64,000 nt of DNA from Sphingorhabdus sp. EL138. Lineage in GTDB: Bacteria; Pseudomonadota; Alphaproteobacteria; Sphingomonadales; Sphingomonadaceae. Positions 52,968-62,495 of the stretch are shown here, in pieces. A program made the position numbers and the translations under genes. The stretch is taken from assembly GCF_945882965.1 (NCBI RefSeq), contig NZ_CAMCWY010000003.1:83213-147212 (forward strand), written 5' to 3'. Every line of letters starts with the position of its first letter. Position 1 is the stretch's first letter. The notes under the pieces are model-generated. The model did not search any database and was not told the origin of the DNA. It worked only from the letters and a program-made list of their open reading frames with translations.

Positions 52968-53093
52968 TATGATTTCGGTTGTTATGAAGGTGGCAGATCA
53001 AGTGTGCAGGGCAGGTGTCTGTCGTCAGATAATTTGAGACATATGTCAGGTGTTAATGATGCGTGTTGATCAATCAATTGAAGGAGACTTAAG

Positions 53094-53759
53094 ATGTTAC
53101 TGATCAGCGCCACACCGAGCCCCTTCGCCCGCAAGGTGCGTATTTCGATGATAGAAAAGGGCATCTCTTTCACGGTCCAGAACGAAGTGCCTTGGCACGC
53201 GGACACTAAGACAAAGCTCTATAATCCGCTCGAACAGCTACCGATTCTGATCCCTGACGACGGCGACCCTGTGTTTGAATCGACCTATCTTATGGAATGG
53301 CTCGAACATAAATACCCGCAGCCCTCCATGCTCCCAGCCGACCCCGCGCTGGCGATGGAAGCCAAGCTGGTCCATACCATTGCCGAGGGCGTCGCCGATG
53401 CGACTGTGCTGCTGTTCTGGGAAATGCAGCGCGAACATATCAGCGCCGAATGGGCGAAGCGTCAATTGCGGAAGGTCAAAGGCGGCCTCACCGATCTCAA
53501 CCGCCGGGTCGGCGACCGCGAGTTTGTTGTGGGCGACCGCTTTGGTCTGGCTGACATAGCGGTTATCGCGCTCCTTGGTATGCAGGATACGGTGGTCGAA
53601 TCGCAGATGATCCCTACGTGGCAACAATATGCGCCCGATATGGATGCGTGGACTGTGCTGTATCCTAATCTGAAGCGGTTTGTGGCGCATCACCAGAACC
53701 GCCCCTCGGTGAAGGAAACTGCGCCGTTTATGTTTGATCTGGCTGAGAAGATTGTCTGA
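53094..53759 (+). CDS. Glutathione S-transferase family protein
   Basis: 221 residues. The N-terminal thioredoxin-like domain has ATPSPFARKVRISMIEKG, cis-Pro YNPLEQLPILI and FESTYLMEWLEHKYP, and is followed by a helical C-terminal domain with NRRVGDREFVVGDRFGLADIAV. The ATG has GAAGGAG upstream. It is a paralogue of the GST at 17993-18649, and a detoxification or isomerisation role in the pathway is plausible. Confidence 0.87.
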   Translation: MLLISATPSPFARKVRISMIEKGISFTVQNEVPWHADTKTKLYNPLEQLPILIPDDGDPVFESTYLMEWLEHKYPQPSMLPADPALAMEAKLVHTIAEGVADATVLLFWEMQREHISAEWAKRQLRKVKGGLTDLNRRVGDREFVVGDRFGLADIAVIALLGMQDTVVESQMIPTWQQYAPDMDAWTVLYPNLKRFVAHHQNRPSVKETAPFMFDLAEKIV

Positions 53760-53827
53760 GGGGATTAACCCTCAAATATCGCTACAGCCCCCTGCAACTC
53801 CGTTTGTTCCTTGAACGCATAAAAGTG

Positions 53828-54010
53828 GGCGCGGTTGCCAGCCAATTCGTCTCGGGCTCTATCTGGATCAACAAGCATAGCGATACCTCCTCAGACACGC
53901 CGTTTATAGGTGCGAAGATGCCGGGAGTGAACATTTAGATAGGGATACGCGACGTGCTTGAATTTACGCAGGTAAAGGTCGTGAACTATGCCAAGGCGAC
54001 AAATGTCTAG
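53828..54010 (+). pseudogene. C-terminal remnant of an aldehyde dehydrogenase
   Basis: The plus strand reads SGSIWINKHSDTSSDTPFIGAKMPGV, then one stop, then DVLEFTQVKVVNYAKATNV. This is the recognisable end of an ALDH (GTVWVN...PFGGxKxSG...EFTQxKVV). Nothing of the cofactor or Cys/Glu regions remains. Its stop overlaps the end of the opposing TetR remnant. Confidence 0.7.
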
Positions 54011-54576
54011 TAAGGGTTTTTCAGCCCCGAAAGCAGCATCTCGGCGTAGGTCTTGCCGATCTCCACAGCGCCGACATTGCGGAAGTTCTTGTCGGCGTAG
54101 CCCTGATCGATAATCGCGATCACCGCATCCGAGGTTTCCGCTTTGAATTTGCGTATATCAGCTGACTATTCCGACCGTTTGTCGGACACATCGCTCAAAT
54201 TCCCCCGGATGTAGACGCAAAAGAGTGGATAATGCTCGCCATAAGAAGTCATTAGCGTTGTAATTAGGTTGCGTAATTTACGGCGCTGGCTGATGCGGCT
54301 CTTTTGGATCTGCTTTACGATTTCAAGATTGCGTTCGACGACTGAGCGGACGAGTTCATCGAACAATTCCTCTTTTGATGAGATGTAGTAATAAAGCGCA
54401 GCATGGTTGCTTTTGAGTTCTGCTGCGACCGCATTGTAACTTGCGCCCTGAAAACCCAGCCGGTTAAATACCCTGATTACGGCTTCAGAAATTTCGATGC
54501 GGCGCAACTGGTAAGAGGAACTCGAAATTTCCTTGGCAGTCGACCTTCGCTGGCCGATGTCACCGCCTTTCGTCAT
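54007..54576 (-). pseudogene. TetR-family regulator interrupted by an in-frame stop
   Basis: The N-terminal helix-turn-helix (about 26-72, YNAVAAELKSNHAALYYYISSKEELF) is intact. The frame stops with TAG at 54166 after DKRSE, but the same frame continues SADIRKFKAETSDAVIAIIDQGYADKNFRNVGAVEIGKTYAEMLLSGLKNPY and stops at 54007. The natural protein was thus at least 189 residues, and a Trp codon may have become TAG. FRNVGAVEIGKTY also looks shortened compared with related TetR proteins. The truncated product may still bind DNA. Confidence 0.75.
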
Positions 54577-54655
54577 CCAGGCCCATATTCAATTAGCAGA
54601 GTTGCCGGGTCATTAGATAAATATGTCAGAACTAACAACCCGGTGACCAATCCAG

Positions 54656-56425
54656 TCAATCTGCCATTTCGAGGGTAGGGGCTGGTGCAAACGCGTTAGG
54701 CGCGCTGCGCAGCAACTTGCCGGGAAGCGCGCCTGTGGAAACACCATTTTCAAAAGTCACAATGCCACTCACAATCGTTGCGCGATATCCGGTTGCGGTC
54801 TGGAGCAGTCGCTTGCCGCCTGCTGGTAGATCCGCAACCATATTCGGTCGAGAGGTACCAATCTTCTGATAATCGATGATGTTCACATCCGCCTTCATGC
54901 CGCGCGCCAGTACTCCACGATCGTTCAGATTATAAAGACTGGCAGTTGCTCGGGTTTGCTTCTCAACAGCTTTTTCGATCGACATGGTCGGCCCCGCTTT
55001 TCTATCGCGGGTCCAATGACTGAGCATGAAGGTTGGCATCGCCGCATCGCATATCGCACCACAATGTGCGCCAGCGTCTGACCCTGCCGCAATCACTGTA
55101 GAATTATCCATCAGTTCGTAGAGGAAATCGAGATTATAGTCGCCATAATTCACAAGGATCACATAAATATAGCCGTGCCCGCCATTCTCCATCATCATAT
55201 CGTACAGAATGGTATCTTCGGAAACGCCCGAGCGCTTGGCGATCTGTTGCACGCTCGCTTCGAATGGGGGTTCATAATCCAGTGAACCGTCGGCCTGTTC
55301 GAGCCGGAACATCATTTCATAGCGAAGTGCAGTACCTTCAAACGGCAGCTTGTCCGAGGTTTCGGAAATGATCGCAGCTCTAATTTCGGGCTGCTTCATC
55401 TTTTCGACCTGCTCGTCGAAAGGAAGCAGGGCCAGCGCATCATATGTTGGTCGGCCCATGAACATGTGGAAACTGCTCTGTAATCCCATAACAATACCGG
55501 TCGGACGCATGCTTATCTGTGGATAGATTTCCGCACCCTCGGCCTGCGCCTTGCTGGTCAGTTCCATTGTCGAGCGCCATTTCGTGGTGTTACCGGGATT
55601 CTGGAAAAGCAAATAAGTGAACTTGACGTTTTTGCGTCGCGACACATCGGCCATCCAGTCAATCTCTTCAACATCGGTGAGGCTGCCAGGGATACCGTCA
55701 AAATTGATATCTGATACCACCTCAAAAATGCCGTGGCCCGCTTTGCTCAGCGCGTCGCCAAAGCCCTCCATCTCGTCGATGCTCACTTGTGTGCCTGGGA
55801 CAACTTTGCCGTCGGCCGTCCGGTGCGCGGTGATCCGCGACGAGGAAAAACCAAATGCGCCAGCATCAAGCGCCTCGCTAACTAGCGCCGACATTTGAGC
55901 GATTTCTTGAGGAGAAGCAGGTTCGTTGTCGCCCCCCTTTTCACCCATCACATAAGTCCGTATTGCGGCATGTGGCACCTGCGAGCACACATCCATTGCA
56001 TAGGATTTGGAAGCGAGCGCATCGAGATATTCGGGATAGGTTTCCCATTCCCAGGTAATCCCTTCGGTCAGTGCGGTGCCAGGAATATCCTCGACACCTT
56101 CCATGATGTTAATCAGCCTGTCGCGGAAGTGGGGCTTGACCGGCGCAAAGCCGACACCGCAATTGCCCATGACCACGGTCGTCACTCCGTGCCAGCACGA
56201 AGGAGACAGGAAAGGATCCCAGCTGACCTGGCCATCATAATGCGTATGAATGTCGACCCAGCCCGGTGTCACCAGATGACCGGTAGCATCGATCTCGCGA
56301 CGACCCTGACCCGGCACGGCGCCCACTGCAGTAATCGTTTGCCCGTCAATTGCCACGTCTGCCAAACGTTTAGGCGACCCCGTGCCGTCAACCACCGTTC
56401 CTCCGCGAATGACGAGATCATGCAT
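54656..56425 (-). CDS. N-acyl-D-amino-acid deacylase-like amidohydrolase
   Basis: 589 residues from ATG 56425. An ATG at 56446 is also in frame. It has the D-aminoacylase layout: [24 protein letters not shown], zinc site [35 protein letters not shown] with the conserved Asp, and a C-terminal [15 protein letters not shown] return to the beta-sandwich. Relatives in degradation clusters may hydrolyse amides or lactones rather than acyl-D-amino acids. It is preceded by a GTAAATAGGTAAG motif just upstream of the start. Confidence 0.85.
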   Translation of the reverse strand: MHDLVIRGGTVVDGTGSPKRLADVAIDGQTITAVGAVPGQGRREIDATGHLVTPGWVDIHTHYDGQVSWDPFLSPSCWHGVTTVVMGNCGVGFAPVKPHFRDRLINIMEGVEDIPGTALTEGITWEWETYPEYLDALASKSYAMDVCSQVPHAAIRTYVMGEKGGDNEPASPQEIAQMSALVSEALDAGAFGFSSSRITAHRTADGKVVPGTQVSIDEMEGFGDALSKAGHGIFEVVSDINFDGIPGSLTDVEEIDWMADVSRRKNVKFTYLLFQNPGNTTKWRSTMELTSKAQAEGAEIYPQISMRPTGIVMGLQSSFHMFMGRPTYDALALLPFDEQVEKMKQPEIRAAIISETSDKLPFEGTALRYEMMFRLEQADGSLDYEPPFEASVQQIAKRSGVSEDTILYDMMMENGGHGYIYVILVNYGDYNLDFLYELMDNSTVIAAGSDAGAHCGAICDAAMPTFMLSHWTRDRKAGPTMSIEKAVEKQTRATASLYNLNDRGVLARGMKADVNIIDYQKIGTSRPNMVADLPAGGKRLLQTATGYRATIVSGIVTFENGVSTGALPGKLLRSAPNAFAPAPTLEMAD

Positions 56426-56448
56426 AATGACTAAATCCTTTTCCATTG

Positions 56449-56462
56449 GCTTACCTATTTAC
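56449..56462. promoter_or_regulatory. Motif related to GTAAATAGGTTNAC upstream of the amidohydrolase
   Basis: On the minus strand it reads GTAAATAGGTAAGC, matching the 49567 site over its first ten bases. It lies 24 bases upstream of the preferred start, so it could be a repressor site overlapping the promoter. Confidence 0.35.
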
Positions 56463-56662
56463 CACGACCCGATTTTTCCATTCCGGTTCATCGCTACTCT
56501 CACTGTTTTGCATCTCTTTAATATAAAACCCATAGCCTATCGTCAACATACTCGTTGATACCTTGCGCGGGGGGGCAACGTCCTGTTCGAAAAGATCGAC
56601 GATTTGCAGCGCTGCAATTGGCTAGCCCATACGGTATTGATAGGCTTTCATCGCGGATGTTC

Positions 56663-57409
56663 TCAGCAGGCTGTCATGCCGCCATCGATGACATGCTCCA
56701 TGCCGGTAATGAACGATGATTCGTCAGAAGCGAGGAACAGAACCAGCTGGGACACCTCGCTCGGCTTGGCCATTCGCTTCAGCGGAATCACATCCCCCGC
56801 GCCGCCGCCATTTTCATCAGTCGCCGCAACCATCATCGGGGTCAGGATATAACCGGGGTGAACCGAATTGCAGCGAACATTTTTGGGACCATATTCAAAC
56901 GCGACTTGCTTTGTCATCCCTCGCACTGCAAACTTGCTGCCGACATAAGCTAAGTTGGGTGAGCCAGCGCAGGCGATCATTCCCGCAATTGAGGAAATGT
57001 TTACGATCGAGCCGCCTCCCGCCTTAATCATTGACGGGATTACGGATTGCATCCCAAGGTAGACACCCAGTTGATTGATGTCACACACCAGTTGATAGTC
57101 GCTTTGGTCGAAGTCTACTGTATGGGCGATGGTGCCGATGATACCAGCATTGTTGACCAGCACATTGATGCTGCCAAACCTAGCTTCTCCTTGCTCTACA
57201 ACAGCCTTCCACTCGGCCCCGTATCGGACGTCTTGCTTTATGAACATCGCATTTTCGCCAAGGCTTTCAGCCAGCGCCTGCCCATCTTTTTCGTTGACGT
57301 CGGTCAGGATCACCTTGGCGCCTTCAGCCACAAACATTTTGGCATGTGCCTCTCCCATGCCCTGCGACGCACCTGTGATGATCGCTACTTTGTTCGAAAG
57401 TCTTCTCAT
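56663..57409 (-). CDS. Short-chain dehydrogenase (hydroxysteroid/carveol dehydrogenase-like)
   Basis: 248 residues, classical SDR with TGASQGMGEA, NNAG, NISSIAG and YVGSKFAVRG, ending IDGGMTAC. Proteins of this kind oxidise ring hydroxyls of steroids or monoterpenols, so it suits a cyclic alcohol. The operator-like dyad at 57466-57479 lies about 60 bases upstream of its start. Confidence 0.87.
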   Translation of the reverse strand: MRRLSNKVAIITGASQGMGEAHAKMFVAEGAKVILTDVNEKDGQALAESLGENAMFIKQDVRYGAEWKAVVEQGEARFGSINVLVNNAGIIGTIAHTVDFDQSDYQLVCDINQLGVYLGMQSVIPSMIKAGGGSIVNISSIAGMIACAGSPNLAYVGSKFAVRGMTKQVAFEYGPKNVRCNSVHPGYILTPMMVAATDENGGGAGDVIPLKRMAKPSEVSQLVLFLASDESSFITGMEHVIDGGMTAC

Positions 57410-57465
57410 TTCTGCTCTCCTGATTCATGTCCTAAAAGCGGTTCTAAACTACCTTGTTACGAAAG

Positions 57466-57479
57466 AACAAGCATTTGTT
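57466..57479. promoter_or_regulatory. Inverted repeat AACAA-N4-TTGTT, candidate operator
   Basis: AACAA-GCAT-TTGTT lies upstream of the SDR gene. TTGTT-N7-AACAA adjoins it on the other side, making a cluster of half-sites. Same motif family as 7-22 and 52950-52967. Confidence 0.45.
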
Positions 57480-57672
57480 TTTGTGGCTAAGCAGGGGCCA
57501 CGGCCTAACACTTCCAAATGTGAAAGCCTTAAACCGCCGTCCGCAGAACTATTCAGATCATCTGTCTGTCACCAGAACATTTGGCACTGATGTCTTCGTA
57601 AATGAGCGGAGCGTTGGCACCATCAGTTGGGTTGATATCATGCGGTGGCAAGCGGCATGATTTAGCCGCAGT

Positions 57673-58227
57673 TCACTTCAAAGCGAGCTCAGCCTCGATT
57701 GAGGCAATCAACGCCGGATCATCAGGTGCTGTATCGGGGGCATATCGAGCGACAACTCGTCCATCGCGCGCGATTAGAAATTTCTCGAAATTCCAAAGAA
57801 CTTCTGGTGGATTAGTCGTATCGATTCCGTGCCCCGCAAGCATCGTGCGCATTCCGTCACCACTAGTGCTAAGAGCTACAGGCATCTCTTTAATCAAACT
57901 TGCATAAAGTTCGCTTTTGTCATCTCCTGTAACTTTATTCTTCGCAAAGATCGGGAAACCGACATCATATGTTAATTTGCAAAATTCAGCGATTTCTGCA
58001 TTGGAACCTGGTTCTTGACCAAGGAAATCATTCGACGGAAAGCCAAGGACGACAAAGCCCCTGTCCTGGTAACGTCGATAAAGCTCCTCAAGGCCTTCAT
58101 ATTGGGGCGTCAGTCCACATTTTGAAGCAACGTTGACGATTAGTCGGACTTGCCCGGCATAGTCTCCAAGCCCTCCGTCGGTGCCGTCGATGCGCTGCAG
58201 CTTGATCATGTCAACTGTGTTAGTCAT
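57673..58227 (-). CDS. Glutathione peroxidase family protein
   Basis: 184 residues from ATG 58227, which has GGAG at 6 bases. Catalytic Cys is in NVASKCGLTPQY, Gln in FPSNDFLGQEPG and Trp in LWNFEKFLI. It is a Cys-type, not selenocysteine, peroxidase. Protection against peroxides formed by flavin oxygenases is plausible. It lies 30 bases downstream of the luciferase-family gene on the same strand. Confidence 0.92.
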   Translation of the reverse strand: MTNTVDMIKLQRIDGTDGGLGDYAGQVRLIVNVASKCGLTPQYEGLEELYRRYQDRGFVVLGFPSNDFLGQEPGSNAEIAEFCKLTYDVGFPIFAKNKVTGDDKSELYASLIKEMPVALSTSGDGMRTMLAGHGIDTTNPPEVLWNFEKFLIARDGRVVARYAPDTAPDDPALIASIEAELALK

Positions 58228-58256
58228 TTCAATCTCCATTAATTGTCGGTCGAGGC

Positions 58257-59423
58257 CTATTTCTTGCCGCTCGCATGCTTGGCGGCGAAAGCACCAATCG
58301 CGTCGGATTGAGCTATGGCAAGTTCGTCGCGGACATCGCGCGCATAAAGTTCGCTAGATTTAAGGCGACGGTTAGTCTTCTTGAAATGCGGGATCACAAA
58401 CTCGCCAAACAGATGATAATGATGCTTTTTGGCATTCCAGTTTGCCCAATTGTGATCAAACAGCAGGAAGGCGCCGAACCCGCCATTGGACTGGTCCTGC
58501 AGAGATTCGATTTGTTCAATCGCATCTTCATAGGTTCCAATCACCGCCGATCCAGTGGACATTGCCCATTCAATGTAATCCTCCACCGTGCTTCCGGTCG
58601 GCACCATCTGCGGCGTAGGGGTCGTGTGTTGCAGATAGTCGCAGAACTCGCGCAGGCCAAACGCTACATCCTTGAGTGCCTGCTCCTTAGTGTCGGCTAT
58701 GTGCATGAGGCCAACGAGCCGCCATTTGTCCCGGTCCACCGTCTTGTTGCACTCCTTAGCGCGCGCTTCAGCGACATCCCAATGCATGGCCAGAACGTCG
58801 ACACCCGCCTTCATCGATGCACCAATGGAGATCAGACCTATACCATGCTGACCCGCCAAGCGCGGCCCGGACGGCGATACGATGGCCGCGGCAAGCACCT
58901 CTGGATGTGGGTCCTGATAAAAATCAAGCTGGAGCCGCGCGTTAACAAGCTTATAGCGTTTAGTCTCTATAGAAATTGGCTCATCACTCGTTAGCAAATG
59001 CATCAGAACGGCTGTGTCTTCTTCAAGCGCATCGCGTTGCTCCGATGGGTGGATACCAAGCATGGCAGCGTCAGTGGCAAGCGCGCCCGGCCCCAAGCCC
59101 AGCATCACGCGACCACGCGTGAGATGGTCAAGCATGGCAAGCCGATCAGCCACCCAGAGAGGGTTATGATAGGGCAGCGAAACAACACCGGTGCCAAGTC
59201 GGATATACTTCGTCTGCGCGGCAACATGCGCGATGAACATCATCGGATCACCAATTGGTTCCGCACCACCTGAGTGATGCTCACCAAACCAAGCCTCGTC
59301 GAACCCGATATTGTCCATTATCTGGACAAGCTCGGTATCGCGTTGCAGCGCGTAGGTCGGGTTGTAATTTACGGGAAGATGATGCGGCGGCACAAACGCT
59401 CCAAAACGAAGTCGATCAGTCAT
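58257..59423 (-). CDS. Luciferase-family flavin monooxygenase (LimB-like)
   Basis: 388 residues from ATG 59423, which has AGGGAGAG upstream. TIM-barrel LLM-class enzyme with RFGAFVPPHH, EAWFGEHHSGG, LGTGVVSLPYHNP, DHLTRGRVMLGLGPGAL and VSPSGPRLAGQHG. These blocks resemble limonene 1,2-monooxygenase LimB and related reduced-flavin oxygenases. It would epoxidise or hydroxylate a hydrophobic substrate. The reductase supplying FMNH2 was not found next to it. Confidence 0.83.
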   Translation of the reverse strand: MTDRLRFGAFVPPHHLPVNYNPTYALQRDTELVQIMDNIGFDEAWFGEHHSGGAEPIGDPMMFIAHVAAQTKYIRLGTGVVSLPYHNPLWVADRLAMLDHLTRGRVMLGLGPGALATDAAMLGIHPSEQRDALEEDTAVLMHLLTSDEPISIETKRYKLVNARLQLDFYQDPHPEVLAAAIVSPSGPRLAGQHGIGLISIGASMKAGVDVLAMHWDVAEARAKECNKTVDRDKWRLVGLMHIADTKEQALKDVAFGLREFCDYLQHTTPTPQMVPTGSTVEDYIEWAMSTGSAVIGTYEDAIEQIESLQDQSNGGFGAFLLFDHNWANWNAKKHHYHLFGEFVIPHFKKTNRRLKSSELYARDVRDELAIAQSDAIGAFAAKHASGKK

Positions 59424-59487
59424 GAACACTCTCCCTGTAAGCCATGAGCGGCTAATTGTATGTGTGAGATAATCGCGGCGCGCTTGC

Positions 59488-59529
59488 CACAAAGCCGCCC
59501 ATTTCTAATCAGGAATGGGCGGCTTTGTG
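59488..59529 (-). terminator. Strong hairpin after the second TonB receptor
   Basis: A perfect 16-base stem (CACAAAGCCGCCCATT with AATGGGCGGCTTTGTG) with a 10-base loop lies between the receptor stop at 59554 and the monooxygenase start. It should terminate the receptor transcript. No long T-tract follows. Confidence 0.7.
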
Positions 59530-59553
59530 CCTGTGATATGGAGCGATGCAGCT

Positions 59554-61938
59554 CTAGAACGTATAGGTTCCCTGAATACCAAAGGTCCGCGGCGTGCCCA
59601 CGAGCCGCGCGCTTGTGCCGATAACCGCGCCCAAATCTAGCCCGCCAACATAGTATTTCTTCTTGGTCAGGTTTTGGACATAAGCCACGAGCGAAAACTG
59701 AGACCCGCCAACATTGTCTAGACCTGCACGAAGGTTGACCAAGCTGTAACCGTCAATCAACGTATTTACCGTGAAGGTATTTGCAAGATTGGAATAATAG
59801 AACGATGACTGGGTATATATCTCGCCGCGCAAATAGGCAGTGCCAAGATTGTTGCTAAGCTCCTGACTGACTTTCGCAAAAGCACTGCCTGCCCATTTTG
59901 GGGCGTCGCCATAAGGACCATAGATAAAATTGCGTCCACCTGCGATAGCATCCGGATCATTGTAGACAGCGTCGGTGTATGCCAAATTGCCGCCGATTTC
60001 GACGTTGCTTGAAATATCAAAATTGGCGTCGAATTCAAAGCCGCGAATACGGGCCTTATCGACATTGCCGGTTACTGCAGCGATGCCGAGATAGACAGCA
60101 CGTTGAATGTCTTTAACTGACTGATTGTAAAGGGCTAAGTTAATGCGTGACCGCACCAACCCTAAGTCGCCGGCGAATTTGATGCCAGCCTCAACGTCAG
60201 TAGTGGTCTCAGTTTTATAGGCATTGTTGCTTGGCCGACCCTGTGCATCAGGCACGGTGTTATCAATATTATAACCCGCTGTGCGGAAGCTGCCACGCTG
60301 CGCAATATAAAGCAGCAAATCGTCGTTAACCTTATAATCGAGGCTGAGGGTCCAGCTAGGCTTATCCACCTTGAGCGAGGCAAATGCGGTAACCGAATTT
60401 GGCAACAGTACTGATCTGTCACGGGGCGCGCGGGTAATGCTCTGTTTTTCCCAAGTGTGGCGATAGCCCGCAGTCAACGACAAGGGGTCCGATATCTTGT
60501 AGGTGAATTGGGCAAAAACGGCCTTAGACTCATTCCGCCTTTCCCCGCCAAAAACATTCTGGTTGCCCCATGTGAAAGGCGTTTGCAGAGAAGCGCCCGG
60601 AATGTCACAAAAAGCACAAGTTGGCGTCAAGGTTCCTTGCTTTACATCACCCAAATAGACGCCAACGATATAGTTCAGTTTGTCGTCCATGAACTTCCCA
60701 GAGATTTGCGTCTCGTTCGACCATTGCTTGGTGTACCAGCTATAACCTTCCGCGTTTGGCAGGTTTGCACCGGGCGTCTCAGTTTGAGTGTCGGGTACGT
60801 TGCCAATGATGATCCATGGCAAGCCAGCCCCATCGACGTCGATGACATCAGTGGACCGGACGTTGTTATAGCCAAAAATATTGGTTACCTTTGCCGTGTC
60901 GGTTAGTTCATAGCTGGTCTTGTTTGAAATGAAATATTGGCGGCTCTTATGATCATTAGTTTCGCTGTTGTAAAAATCGTAAAATCCAGCCGCCTGATTT
61001 CGTGCCAATTCCAGATCGGCGGCATTCAGGGTTCCGTTCAAACCCAAATTATAAAGGAAGGCAGTAGGAGCTTCCAAGGCATTTCCGTCCGGTCCCGTTG
61101 AGCCTGGCGCATTTATGCTGGTCAATTTCAGGCCGCTTGCTCTGCCATCGTCGGTGTTATACTGAAAAGTTGTAAGACTTTCAAAACGGTCGCCCGGCGT
61201 GAGTAGCACGCTCGCACGGAAAGCCTGATAGTCAATCTGGTTGGACTCAAGCCCGTTGCCAATAGCAAGGTTGCGCTGAAATCCATCGCGTTTGCGATGG
61301 GAGGCGGCAAGCCGAACCGCAACGGCCTCTCCGATCGGAACGTTGATTGCGCCATTCACTTCGATGTTGTTGAAGTTGCCATAACCTGCCGTCAAATAGC
61401 CGCCAAGTTCGTCCGTCGGACTTTGCAACTGATACAGAACCGCGCCGCCCGTAGCGTTGCGGCCGAACAGCGTACCTTGGGGCCCCTTAAAGACCTGAAT
61501 TGACTGCATATCGAAGAAGGACTGCGTACCGAACCCTGCAATCTGCACTTCGTTCATATACACAACCACAGCCGGCGCGGTGCCGGAGAAGGCGTCAACT
61601 GTCTGGCCACGCAGAGCAAAGTTGATCTGGTTGTTTGACGATGTCTGGCGCAAAATCAGGCCAGGCGTTGCAATTTGCAAATCTGCTTCCGATAGGATAC
61701 GCTGCTCGGCTAGCTGCTCGGCACCCAAAGCGGCAACGGAAACTGGAACGTCCTGAAGCCTTTCATCGGCGCGCCGTGCGGTGACGATGATGTCTCCACT
61801 TTCTAACACTTCGTCAGCTGGATTGCTCGTTTGCGCGAGCAAAGGCTCACTCATAAGCGCGCTAACCGCAATTCCTGTCGCAAGGAACGCCTTGAAATAT
61901 GCTGGTCGTTGCGAAGCAACGTTAAAATTTTCTATCAT
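59554..61938 (-). CDS. TonB-dependent outer-membrane receptor
   Basis: 794 residues from ATG 61938. An ATG five codons earlier is possible. It has a signal peptide (AFLATGIAVSALMSEPLLAQ), TonB box SGDIIVTARRADERLQ, a plug domain ending FKGPQGTLFGRNATGGAV and a barrel ending FGIQGTYTF with the terminal Phe. It is similar in layout to the receptor at 20784-23162. It probably imports a hydrophobic pathway substrate. The LimB-like oxygenase lies just downstream. Confidence 0.93.
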   Translation of the reverse strand: MIENFNVASQRPAYFKAFLATGIAVSALMSEPLLAQTSNPADEVLESGDIIVTARRADERLQDVPVSVAALGAEQLAEQRILSEADLQIATPGLILRQTSSNNQINFALRGQTVDAFSGTAPAVVVYMNEVQIAGFGTQSFFDMQSIQVFKGPQGTLFGRNATGGAVLYQLQSPTDELGGYLTAGYGNFNNIEVNGAINVPIGEAVAVRLAASHRKRDGFQRNLAIGNGLESNQIDYQAFRASVLLTPGDRFESLTTFQYNTDDGRASGLKLTSINAPGSTGPDGNALEAPTAFLYNLGLNGTLNAADLELARNQAAGFYDFYNSETNDHKSRQYFISNKTSYELTDTAKVTNIFGYNNVRSTDVIDVDGAGLPWIIIGNVPDTQTETPGANLPNAEGYSWYTKQWSNETQISGKFMDDKLNYIVGVYLGDVKQGTLTPTCAFCDIPGASLQTPFTWGNQNVFGGERRNESKAVFAQFTYKISDPLSLTAGYRHTWEKQSITRAPRDRSVLLPNSVTAFASLKVDKPSWTLSLDYKVNDDLLLYIAQRGSFRTAGYNIDNTVPDAQGRPSNNAYKTETTTDVEAGIKFAGDLGLVRSRINLALYNQSVKDIQRAVYLGIAAVTGNVDKARIRGFEFDANFDISSNVEIGGNLAYTDAVYNDPDAIAGGRNFIYGPYGDAPKWAGSAFAKVSQELSNNLGTAYLRGEIYTQSSFYYSNLANTFTVNTLIDGYSLVNLRAGLDNVGGSQFSLVAYVQNLTKKKYYVGGLDLGAVIGTSARLVGTPRTFGIQGTYTF

Positions 61939-62134
61939 AGTCCGTATCCCCATCCCCTCAACAAATCGTGTTCAATTTCAAAAAGCGAGCGCTTAATATG
62001 CACTTCTCGTTTATTTCTAATGGTACTAAAACGACTTCCTTCATAATTCGTGCGATTAACCACGTTCGCGCTTTCTTTCCGATAAACCTTCACGAATCAG
62101 ATCATGTATTAAACTCGTTTATCAAACAGTGGTG

Positions 62135-62146
62135 TTGACAAGTCAA
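62135..62146. promoter_or_regulatory. Palindrome TTGACAAGTCAA upstream of the TonB receptor
   Basis: A perfect 5-base arm dyad with AA in the middle, about 200 bases upstream of the receptor start. The minus strand also offers TTGACT and TGATAA spaced 16 bases as a promoter pair next to it. Operator or promoter function is inferred. Confidence 0.3.
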
Positions 62147-62204
62147 GTTGATTAAACAATCGTTAGTTTTAATCAAAAATGCTGCAGCATTACCCTGTGT
62201 AAAA

Positions 62205-62400
62205 TTAAACTCGAGGCATGATCGAGGAGGCCAAATAGCGTCTCAGCAAAAAACTCTTATATCCGCCCTCAGCGACCCTCTCGGGCATTCGCTGATACGC
62301 GCGCACGCCGCCGGAATAAAGCATGACAAGGCGAGGTTTGCCGAGGATTTCGGGGCCGACATAATAGCTTTTGGCTCTGGGATAGGGCGTTTCTCTGGAA
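62205..62400 (-). pseudogene. C-terminal remnant of a Baeyer-Villiger flavin monooxygenase
   Basis: The minus strand encodes SYYVGPEILGKPRLVMLYSG, then GVRAYQRMPERVAEGGYKSF. This matches the conserved end of cyclohexanone/HAPMO-type monooxygenases (SWYVGANIPGKPR, then GGVxxYxxxCDEVAxxGYEGF). The two FAD/NADPH Rossmann domains are absent. The open frame extends up to 62495, but the part above about 62400 does not look related. Confidence 0.6.
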
Positions 62401-62495
62401 CGCAGATTACCGTGATCGACCCCGTTTCTGCCGACTGCTTGCGTTGCACCTCGCGCTCGTCGTTCTTCGTCATCGAAAAGACCACCTTCCATCAC

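Noticed and set aside
54403..54678. 91-codon plus-strand frame
   Set aside because: It is antisense to the TetR helix-turn-helix region and has no motif.
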